A stretch of DNA of 64,000 nt from Drosophila pseudoobscura (Eukaryota > Arthropoda > Insecta > Diptera > Drosophilidae), in the NCBI RefSeq assembly GCF_009870125.1, contig NC_046679.1, positions 3,968,001 through 4,032,000 on the forward strand, read 5' to 3'. Made by a program: the position numbers and the translations under genes. Position 1 is the first letter of the stretch. Every line of letters starts with the position of its first letter. Positions 36,601-46,448 of this stretch are shown here, one piece after another. Below the pieces are notes generated by a model. It had not been told where the DNA came from and searched no databases. It saw only the letters and a program-made list of their open reading frames with translations.

Positions 36601-39600
36601 GACCGGCAAATTAATTGGAACCCCACCCAGACCCAGTCTCAGTCCGGGAAACCGGGAAAGCCACAGACCAGGCAGGATAAACCAGTCAGGCGGGGGGAAG
36701 TGCACTTTAAAATGAAATTTATTACGAGTGCAGCAACCAGGTTGGGGAGGATCGAGAACAGGGACATTGGCAACCACAGGAATTATAACAATTTTACACG
36801 TTATAGCGACATAAGTCAGCCTGCGGATGTGGCAACATATGTCGCTAACTGGCACTGACACTGCCACTGGGGTGGCATCATCCACCGCCGCCGCGCCCAC
36901 CACCAACAAACCGCCCACGCAATCAAATAATTCTGAATCATTAGGTTTTTTACGAGGGGTTGGCTCGTCCCTGGCTGCGGCTTTTGCCATTCCCACTTGG
37001 GCTGCAGGTTTCTATTGAGACATTTAGCTCAACTGGATGTTCATTATAATCCACTCTGAGCTTTCTTCGGGCCGCACTGCCGCCCTGCTGCATGTTGCAT
37101 GTAAGTCGGGTATTCCCCGGGGCCACCTGCGTGCTCCCCGCTCTAGCCACTGCTCTATTATTAAATGCACTTTTAATCTTGGTCGCTGCTACTCTACCAG
37201 TCCCTCCCTCTGCCCCAGTCCCTCGCGCGCTCTCTGATGTTCGCTTTCAATGATTTTTCCATTTTGCACCCTCAAATGGCGAACGATTATCACCCTTAAA
37301 TGGTACTTTACACACACAAAGAATGCCAGGCATTGAATAGAATTGAACTGGTACCCAGAGCCAGACCCGGACCCACACTGAAATCAGTTGAACTGCTCGG
37401 CGAGACGGCAGATTGGTCCCGGACGCAGAAACAAAGTATGCGATGGGGTGTTATGGGATGGGATGGGATGGGTTCTGTGTGTGTGTGCTTTTATAGTCAT
37501 GCTGATATCATATGAAAACATTGGTTTGGGACTTCCAAGGCGAACGTGTGTATATCCCTCGGATTAGTATGCGATGTTTGCTTAACTTTACGTCGTGATT
37601 TCTCATTGCACTTCGCCAGGGAGTGGTGTGGTCGGTCAGGCAATAAGATAGGAATTAGGGAAATGGATTATTGTAATAAGAATTTAGAGCAGTGCCCCAA
37701 CAGAAGGGGATGCCCCAGTTTTTAGGGACTGTCCCCCAGTAAGCTAACCTTCAGCATAGTTCCAGATGTGGGCTGGTTTTTATGAACGGCTTGGGACCTC
37801 TTCTCTGCCTCTTAATAGCCTGTCATCTTGCATTTGCCGTGATACGAGTATGACAGAACTTCTGTGATGCCATTAAATGGCAAATTACTCACTCGTCGTC
37901 TAGCGGCTCTCTCCTGGTGTCGATTAAATGAACTCGGCCCAATCAGGCAACCCCAAACAAAAGCAGCAGCAGTCCTCTCCTCCTCCTCCTCCCCGACGTG
38001 TCGTCCTTCGGCGTTCCCTGCCGAGCAGCAGCAGCAGCAGCAGGCAGGCACAATTACACGCCACAAAATTCTGCCTGATGGCCATACATAGATGGATGGG
38101 ATGGCTGGATGGATGGGTCGAAAGCAGGGGGGGAGAAAAACACACACACACACACTCCCCTGCTGTCATGTACGGACTGGCACTGGATCCTGTGGGGTAC
38201 ACTCTTAAAGAGCACATAATTGGTCTGTAATCTATTTTTGACAGATTGAATTTCGCTTTTATCTTGATTTTGTTTTGACTGACTCGGTTGCCAGTGCTTT
38301 CTGCTTTTGGTTTGCTGCTTTCTCCGTTCATCTAATTGGGTTGTAGTCAGCACCACCCCCAGACAAACCGAACCCAACCCATCCCGGCCCATTCACAGGT
38401 TGTGGGGGTTGGCACTGGATGAACATTTGCTAAATGGTTGCTGGGTTTTTTTGTCCATAGTTTAATATGATAAGTGGGTTGCTTGTCTTGGGCTCAGATT
38501 CGGGCTCGGACTGCGCTTGGGGAATCGCTTTGGGTTCGGTCTTTGGGTTCATGTTCATGTTCGTGATTTCGCTGTGGGTTCCGATGGTCCCGATGTCTGC
38601 AATTGGTTAAATGCCAATTTGGGCGTTTGAAAATTGGTAATTTAAAACCGCAAAAAGATTTCGGCAGTCCGATAAACAACCTTTGTCAAGAGTGGCGAGA
38701 GTTTTGGCCTCCAACAGGCAACGGCAACTGTTTGGAATTATTCATGACACAGTTCAAGTGTTTTGCATTTCTGGTAATAAATTACATTAAGTTATCAGTA
38801 GGGCCCCCAGGGACTTATCCTAAAGAACTTTTCATAATTTGACTGTCAACAAGGACGAAAAAAAATGAAATGAAATGGAATCGGATAAGCCAAGGACAGC
38901 CTTCGGCTTAGACAATCTTCAATTTCACACTTGGACGCGCCTCGGGATTGCTCCCAGATTTTCTGAGGAGGGACTCCATCCAGCCAGCACCTACATATAC
39001 AGGCCATATATGTACATATGCATACATAACGTGTATTTGTAGTTAAGGCCTGTTTGTTGTGTAATTACACTCTGCATGTGAACTCATGCCGCCCCTCAAC
39101 CCTTACAGAAGTCAATTCACGAAAATTGTTCAACATGTCGCATAACCTGTAATTTTCACACCATTTCCGCCGCTCCCTGAAAGCTGTTGATGCCATTTAT
39201 TCATTTGCGATTCAATCCATTTGCCATTCGCTTTCAATATGGAACTGCCCGGGCAAAGGGCGTCACCTGAACGTGCGCTTGCGGCAGTTTCGTATAAATA
39301 TGTTATTCTTTCGATTTGGGGTGGGGCCGGGGGTCTCCATGGGGTAGCCATTACGGGCCTGCTATGATACCCACTTGCCGTTAACCAGAAGCGGGCGAGC
39401 GGCCCCGATTGGAAGCGTCAACAAACAGTAACAACAAATGGACCAAACGAGCGCAAACTTTGTTCAATTTTTTGCAATTAAAATTATTTTGTTCACATGA
39501 CACCCCCAGCCGGGCAGGGCAGGGCAGGGCAGTCGGACAGGATATTTCTGGAGGAGTTTGCCCTGTAATTGTAATGAAGCCCTTCCGGTGGCTGTCAGGG

Positions 39601-39981
39601 AAACAGTGAACGAGTTGGCTAGGGTTTGTGGCAGGAGCGGGTTGGATGGTCTCTGAAGCTCTGAAGTATCATCGATGGCAGAGTCAAATATCCTGAAGAA
39701 TTATTGTTACGCATGGAATAAAAGTGGAGTCTATATTCTTAACCGATTTTTCGATAAATGAGTTCCTTGAGATAAATTCTTATGGATCATAATCCTAAAA
39801 ATGTTATGGATTCGACGACTTTCTAGAGCAAAAGATGAGAAAATTAAAATGATCTCAACCTAAAATCAAGAGTTCGAGCTATTAGCCCTAAGGACTAAGG
39901 ACTTGTAGCAAATACTCATAATTATTAGGATTGAAACGAGGGGGAACGTTGTGAGTTGCTGCGGACACCGCAACTCTACGG
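27660..39981. other. intergenic, no gene recognised
   Basis: I see no convincing coding exon in these 12 kb. The stretch holds an AT microsatellite near 28471-28484, a CTTTAC/CTTTGC hexamer run at 28524-28560 and an inverted-end AT-rich block at 29804-30182. A cluster of CACTTGA (NK-2/HMX-type) sites lies at 30.8-32.7 kb. It also has CCT and CAG runs at 37979-38042, a TGGGA run at 37448-37470 and an AC run near 38139-38155. It is probably cis-regulatory DNA. Confidence 0.5.
29804..30182. mobile_element. AT-rich block with 16-17-base inverted ends (MITE-like)
   Basis: The left end TCTACACTGAGAAAAAG (29804-29820) is mirrored by TTTTTCCTCAGTGTAGA at the right end (30166-30182). These inverse complements differ by one inserted base. 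The inside is A/T-rich without open frames. The symmetric ends, size of about 380 bases and relatives at 3576-3815 and 48255-48584 suggest a short non-autonomous DNA element family. Confidence 0.55.
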
Positions 39982-40787
39982 TTATACCCGATACTAAGTC
40001 AGTATGGATCTGTATGGGGGTGGGGCGAAATTTTGAGATAAAGGTTTTATAGTGAGATCTAACAGAAGTGCGGATACCAAATTTGGTTACTCTAGCTTTA
40101 ATAGTCTCTGAGATTTGTGAATATCCCCAGATTTGCATCCTTTGCGGGGGCGGAAGGGGGTGTGGCGAAATTTTTAAACAAACTCGTCTCGGTCCGATAT
40201 ATTAGGAGTGTGGATACCAAATTTGGTTGCTCTAGCTTTTATAGTCTCTGAGATCTAGGCGCTAATGTTTTACTCTAAGGAAAGCCGCCTATGCTACGTG
40301 TGTGTTAGAGAGAGACAGGGCGAGAAAAAATGAAATTGTTTTCTTGATGCTGGCTATAATAGTAATACGATCTAATTCAGATTCTGCAGTCTAAAAGATA
40401 TGGTCATTCTCTACGATTCTGCGTTTTTTGTTTTCTCGTATCTTTAAAATTGTGGATGCCACAGATTTTCGCCCTTTGTGGGGGCGGAAGTGGGCGGGGC
40501 AAAGTTTTGAAATATTTTTGGAGCAGTGACATATCACAGAAGTCTGGATCCAAAACATCGTTGCTCTAGCTCTTATAGTCTTTGAGCATTAGGCGCTGAA
40601 GGGGACGGACAGACGGACAGACGGACGGACGGACAGACAGACAGGGCTCAATCGACTCGGCTATTGATGCTGATCAAGAATATATATACTTTATAGGGTC
40701 GGAAACGATTCCTTCTGGACGTTACACACATCCACTTTTACCACAAATCTAATATACCCCAATACTCATTTTGAGTATCGGGTATAA
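39982..40787. mobile_element. DINE-1/mini-me-like non-autonomous Helitron element
   Basis: The element is bounded by perfect 14-base inverted repeats, TTATACCCGATACT (39982-39995) and AGTATCGGGTATAA (40774-40787). The 3' third carries the hallmark of the fly DINE-1/INE-1/mini-me family: a GGAC/GACA microsatellite (40602-40646), then ATCGACTCGGCTATTGATGC, ATATATACTTTATAGGGTCGG and the TTCTGGACGTTACA segment. The 5' two thirds contain three diverged copies of a module of about 110-130 bases, each with a GGGGCGAAA-like part and a GGATACCAAATTTGGTT, GCTCTAGC, ATAGTCTCTGAG part (about 40011-40120, 40140-40265 and 40475-40600). It encodes no protein. Such elements are moved by Helitron-type replication proteins supplied elsewhere. 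The modular structure recalls obscura-group SGM relatives, which I could not verify. Confidence 0.85.
40602..40646. repeat. GGAC/GACA tetranucleotide microsatellite within the DINE-like element
   Basis: Tandem GACA and GACG units, the characteristic microsatellite of mini-me/DINE-1 elements (also written GTCY on the other strand). Confidence 0.9.
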
Positions 40788-43700
40788 AAACCTGTAGTTG
40801 CTTAAACTACTTTCTTACAGTCTTTAAAGTCCATCTTTAATTAAATAATTTTTGATTACCTATTTCGAGGAATGGCACTTCAATGGGCTTCTGTTGTAAC
40901 TTGAGTCTGGCGTGTTTTTCTCAGTGTACTCAACAGGGCAGCAGTGTACTCCACGTGTATTTGGCCGCAGGCTAAATGACATTAAATAACATAACAGCCC
41001 GTCAACAATGACAGCAGCAGGAGCAGAAGCAGGCAGGGCTTAGAGCCCTGGTGCTGTGCTGTGATTTGAAAAGCGTTTTACAATCATTTACACACTGTAT
41101 CCTGTACACATCCTGGCTGTGGTAATGGCAGTGGCAGTGGCAGCAGTGCAGTGCCACAACTCGTTGCTGTGAGCTCGTATTGTTGACTTCCTGTTACGCA
41201 GTGCAATGCCCAGGATCGGAGGACTGTCACGGCCTACATAATTTGTAGGTATACTGTGCCGTGTGCCCCGAGAGCGACGACGAGCACACAATGGAGCGGG
41301 CATCAAATAACCAAACAGCGCAGTACAAAATTTTATTGTTATTCAATTGGATTCGAATTTAGCTAAAAGCGGTACAAGGGGTCTCTCTCTGGACTCCCTC
41401 TGGTCTCCCCCTGTCCTCTGCCCTCTTTCCTCTGCCCTCTGCCCGTCTAAGTGTGTGACAATTGACGCCTTGCAAACAGGAGCTTCCGGTTGAGTCCTCC
41501 TCCGGCGTTGATACATGCTCGTAGGATCTGTAATTTGATCGGCGAAAGGCACGTAATTAGCCCGCGACTTTCCTCCGTTTGCACTTTTCAACTTTATTTG
41601 CGAGTATGGGTGCGTATCTGTGTATCTGTGTGTGTGAGAGTGCGTAATACGAGTGCAATGTTATGGGAACATTGTTTGTGTGTTATTGCATTAATTTACA
41701 ACAATATGGCGCGTAATGAGATGGAATTTGATTATGCCATTGTGAATGCGAATACGAATGGGAATGCGAATGGGGATTGGAATTGGAAACTAATGCCACT
41801 CCGTCCGGTAAGTGCCTGTGTGTGCTGTAATTACTTGTTAAACGGCTTAGTTTCATCTTGCAACTGCAGCATTATTTCGAGAGGCAGGAACTACACGCCA
41901 TGCCCATAAAACATCCGTCGTTACACAACTGTCGGTTGATTAAAGCACCTACATCGCAAATAAAAGCCGTACGCGTCACAATAAAAAACAACGCCACGTT
42001 GATGAGCCTATTATAGTGGCGGCAGGCAGGAGGGGTGGCTTGCTGAAACAACCAAAACATCCCATCCAAAACCGCACCGAAATGGACTTGTCATAAAGAT
42101 ACAAAGAAACATTCGCAGAGCACACAAACCGCAACTGCTAAAAAATAAAGTCCATAAAAAAGGACCCCAGGGCTGACCATGCGAGGACAGATAAAATAAA
42201 TGTGCTAAATGGATAATAAAGAACAAAGACCGACAGGCATAATAATGTCCGAGCCAACGACACAAAAAACAGCAATTCTCGTGCGAGTGGGTGCCTTTTT
42301 AAGCGTAACTTTACTGTTGTGCCCATTGTACTTAATTGAACTGTCAGCCAAAATAGATAAACATAATGGCCGTGGAAGGGGGAGGGACGCACACAGATGC
42401 ACAGTCAGTCTGCAGTCAGTCAATCCCATTTCTTTGAGTACTTAGAGGCTGCCAAAAATCCTGCTCTACTGTACTCTCTCTCATTGGAATATGCTATAGA
42501 GGAGAGTGGAGAGGGGAGAGGGGGGAGGGGAGGGGGAAACTTTGAGCTAAGCTGCGCCACTTCATGCCCAAAAAGGCTGCAATTAAAATAAGTACCCAGC
42601 CGCTTGGCTTTGCCAACTGCAGCCATCGCCAGACTCCTCTGCATAACCGGAGGAGCAAAAAGTGTTACCAAAACACTCTTATATAGCCGCTGAAAGGGGC
42701 ACGGGCATGTACGAGCGGTATATGGTATATAAGCAAGCACATTGTGTTCGCAAGCTAATTAAGAAATTACTGCAGGCAAAACAGCATATACCAAAAGCGC
42801 TAGAGCAACCCAACCCCCACCCACCCAGCTGCAGTCCACCCAGGGAGGAACTCCTCCAAATTGGGCATCCACATCCACATCTACGGCACACGGGTCTCTG
42901 TTATTTGCAAAAAGCCACTTCACATATGAGAACGGAAAATGAAATTAACAAAAAGACCGAAAAAAGACCAGAAGTAAAAGGAAAAAAAAGAAAAGAAAAA
43001 TGAAAAGCCAATGAAAAATTTGAGAACTAAAGTCGAACAGGCAATGGGCTTTCCTCAAAAGTTGTTTCTTCTTTCAGCTAAATAAATTATTTTTCATTTA
43101 AAATCTGTGAAAACTCGAAATAAATAGTTCTTTATAATTATTATCTGTATCAGATATTATTTGGTATACGAAACGATGCTAAGATAGAGTAGTGTTGCCC
43201 CACAAGCTGGCTCTCAGGACTAATATACCCACTGTGCCAGTTGTACTCTGCCTGGACGAAAAAAGCGCTCTCATAAGCCAGCAGCAGTCCCCACACAAAC
43301 ACAAACACCCACTCACACCGCCTCCCCCCCAATCCGCCCAAACAATTCACTTTACATATGAGCAAATGTGGCCCAAAAGGACCAACAGAGAGAGAGAAGC
43401 TACCATTTATGAAAAGCAGCCGAAAAGCAGCCAACCAAAGTGCTCGTTGTCTGGGGAAACCTGCCCTGGAAAGCCAGCAATTTTTATAATTTTGCTACAA
43501 TTTTGAGGCATTTTATGAAATGAATTGAAATATATTTCTCTCTGGTCTCTTTTTCGGGGCCAGGCCCGGGCCCGGGCTCGGGCCAAGAAAAGCCATCAAA
43601 TCCATTCATGCGCTTAAATAAAATGCTCAAGCACTTGACTGCATCCATACAAAAATGTTGCTGCAGAGCAGACCAGGCCAGGAGCTTGGCAAAGGGGGAT

Positions 43701-45289
43701 GCCAAATAAAAGGTTGCCTAATTTGTTCAGTTGGCTTGTACAAAAAATGACAGAAATACAAATAGGAAGCCAGCCCCGAACCCCTGCCACTACCCCTGCC
43801 CTTTCAAACATATAACAGAGGAGGGTCAGGGACAATGAGAACTGCCCCATTGTGAGGAAATTCATTTTGGAGCCAAACCAAAAAGTGGAAAGGATTCCTC
43901 AATTTTTAGGCCTGTCTAATGCTCGAGAGCAGCTTTAGGTGAATCCCGAACGATTTGGAATTGCCAGCATTTGATTACAAGCTTCGACGATCCAGTCAAT
44001 CCTTAAAGTCAGCCTTTGGCCAATGATTTAGCCACAAAATAAACAATCGCTTGGCTGTGAAATAAGCGCATTAAACAGACATAAATGGATCTGCTCAGTA
44101 CTACGCCCGTATAATAAATATTCATTCAAACAATAAAAACAAATCGATTTTAACGCCCGCCATTTATGCGCAGTCGTGTGAAATGCCACACTCCGCACAA
44201 TCGCCTATAATTATGTACATACTCGTACGTACATCCACATCCATCCAGTCGTATCTGCAGCCTCGCAATTATGTGAGCCCCTCCGTGTGGGTTCCAGCTT
44301 CCCTTCCCCCAGCACTTGTTAGGCCTAACGAAAAAGCATTTGATGCATTTTTATTGCCAGCTATTCCCAGTGCACAATTTGCAATTTATTTTTGCAATTT
44401 AACACGCGATGCGAGTCTCGAATCGCAAAACGGCCCAAAGGACCCATGGGCAGGGAAGTGGGGGGGGGGCCCGACGCGACTAAATTGCAACAAACTGCAC
44501 AATAAATGGCAACTTAAAACGCCTGCCCCAACAACGAGCACCAAAAAAAAAATTCAGTAGGAGTGCCATCGGCCGGGTATTCCCACTGTTTAATACCCTT
44601 TAATCAATTAGTTTTGTTAACTAAAAAAAAGGCTTATTCCACATTTTAAGGACTCTAATTATCCGCCTAAAACGTTCTGCAGCGCAGTCTTTGGCTTGTT
44701 ACATGCTCTCCCAAGAATCTGCCATACCCTTGCCATTTACGAGTACGGGGTATGCCGACAAGAATAAAAAGCCCCAACATCATGCATCGCAGCAATTGTT
44801 GCAAGAGCTGTTGCAGGCATTGTTGTTGCCGAGTTCGCGTATGTTTGCCTTGCTTTGCTGGTATTTCCATCTAGATATACTCGTATTCCCATGGATATGG
44901 ACGTACGAGTACGAGTACACCCACGTTTATTTCCGTTGGCAATTAAACGAAAATAACCGTTTGGCGCCGCTTTAATGGCAATGGAGTGGGGCCAGCAAAG
45001 GCAAAATGGCCGGGATGAATCTATGGAAAAACATTTATAACAAATGCCAGCAAATTGCCATAGAAAACATAGATGGACACAGATACCGAGAAGATCCGAT
45101 ACAAACACGGAACGTACATGTGAACAGATGCTTGAGAGGGGTCGAATAGATTTGAACAAAGGGTTAATTTTAGTGTGAAGCTGATGGACGATATTTACAT
45201 ATCATTTAGCTGATATCCGTGGTGGAATAAGATGGGATCACAAAAAATTCAAATACAAACTCTTGTGTGTTTTCTATATGTTTATATAT
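40788..45289. other. intergenic between DINE-like element and Hmx 3' end
   Basis: No coding region recognised. A lone TTTTTCTCAGTGTACTC at 40915-40931 resembles the inverted-block ends seen elsewhere. The rest is mixed non-coding DNA with a GA/GGGGA-rich patch at 42500-42540 and poly-A-rich patches near 42975-43005. Confidence 0.5.
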
Positions 45290-45295
45290 TTTATT
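45290..45295 (-). terminator. candidate Hmx poly(A) signal (AATAAA)
   Basis: AATAAA on the minus strand, about 700 bases downstream of the second in-frame stop (TGA at 45993) and 1.15 kb from the TAG, within T/GT-rich DNA typical of a fly 3' end. Other 3' ends cannot be excluded. Confidence 0.4.
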
Positions 45296-45792
45296 AATAT
45301 TTTGTTCATATGTATAATTTGTTATATGTATATTTATAAGCATTTCATGTGTGTTTTCCATGTTTGTTTGTTTGAGTTTGGTTTGGTTTCTGTTTAGTTT
45401 TGGATTATCTTAACATTCGATTAAAATTAGAAATAATTTAACTAATTATTTGGTAGTTGCTTGACACATTGCGCCCCCCATCAATCGATTCTCTGTTTAC
45501 GAATAACACTTAACTAACAATCGTGGTAGCATATCGAGCTGCACTTACACTTGACCAGCAATTTAAAGATATCGAAGCAGAAACAAAAGGGGTTCAGAAC
45601 TGCCCACACCCCACCTTTAATATAGGGTATATATATATATGGTCTATGTACATGGTGGAGGGGGCCTTGGCTACGCTAAAAGCAATACGCACGAACAATT
45701 TACAAGCCTAAATCTTATTGAGCAAGAGACACATTTACATTTACGTTTACTGGGCGTAGGAGAATAGTAGAGTAGTTGTGCGGGATTAGTCC

Positions 45793-45827
45793 CGTCCCGC
45801 CCCGTCCCGCCCCGCCCCGTCCCGCCT
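45793..45827. repeat. CCCGT/CCCGC pentamer repeat
   Basis: Seven tandem pentamers mixing CCCGT and CCCGC, within the likely Hmx 3' UTR. On the transcript strand it is a GGGAC/GGGGC run, so it would be G-rich RNA with four or more G-runs. Confidence 0.8.
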
Positions 45828-45992
45828 GCCAGTAAGTAAGTATTTACAAGAGTTTTAGGAACAAACTATCAAAAACTTTTATAGATTTCGTTAGGGGATG
45901 TCAAGGGGGACTGGGGTAAGCCTTTACTTGGATTGCGTTGAAACCAATTGGTGTGGACTGTTGTTGGCCACGGTTATTCGGCCCGGCTCGTC

Positions 45993-46448
45993 TCAGTAAG
46001 CCTTCTGGTTCATCGATTTATCCGCATCTGCGGCAGAATCGGCAGCGGAAGAGGAAGTGGAAGTGGCCTCCATCGACTGAGTTGAGCCGGTGCCCAGACT
46101 CTCGTTGCGTTCCAGGCAATTGCCGCTCTTTGTGCTTACCTCCATCAGAGGCAGAGGCAGAGACAGAGGCAATGGCAGAGCTGGAGTCGATGACCCGATG
46201 GGAGTCGACTCGTGCATCGTTTCAGCCTCGTGCTCCTCATCGGCCTCGACATCGATGGCCGCATCGTCCTCGTCCAAGGCCATCTGCTCCTTCTCCTTCT
46301 CCTCATCCGAATCGGCGTCCATCGAGCAGTGTCTCAGCAGGAGTGGAGGAGCAGGCGTGCGCGGCGGCATCGGGGGCATTGCTAGCGCCATTGATGTGGG
46401 CGTTGGCGGCTTCATCAGCGACATGGGCGCCGCCAGGCACCCCACGCC
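45993..46448 (-). CDS. Hmx: in-frame 151-codon extension of Hmx beyond its TAG stop (putative readthrough)
   Basis: Directly after the Hmx TAG the same frame continues with GGC and stays open for 151 codons to TGA at 45993-45995. It begins GVGCLAAPMSLMKPPTPTS and carries a Pro/Met-rich part and then an acidic segment (DADSDEEKEKEQ, DEDDAAIDVEADEEHEAE). A Pro-Leu run (ALPLPLSLPLPL) and a Ser/Ala-rich tail ending NQKAY follow. The composition is that of a fly transcription factor tail and not of 3' UTR. No plausible short intron removes the TAG: there is no pyrimidine-tract acceptor nearby. Readthrough would give a 743-residue isoform with an acidic C-terminal domain. A strong donor GAG|GTAAGC inside (46140/46139) means part of the tail may instead be spliced out. 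Alternatives are a recent nonsense mutation or a sequence error at the TAG. Confidence 0.6.
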   Translation of the reverse strand, partial: GVGCLAAPMSLMKPPTPTSMALAMPPMPPRTPAPPLLLRHCSMDADSDEEKEKEQMALDEDDAAIDVEADEEHEAETMHESTPIGSSTPALPLPLSLPLPLMEVSTKSGNCLERNESLGTGSTQSMEATSTSSSAADSAADADKSMNQKAY

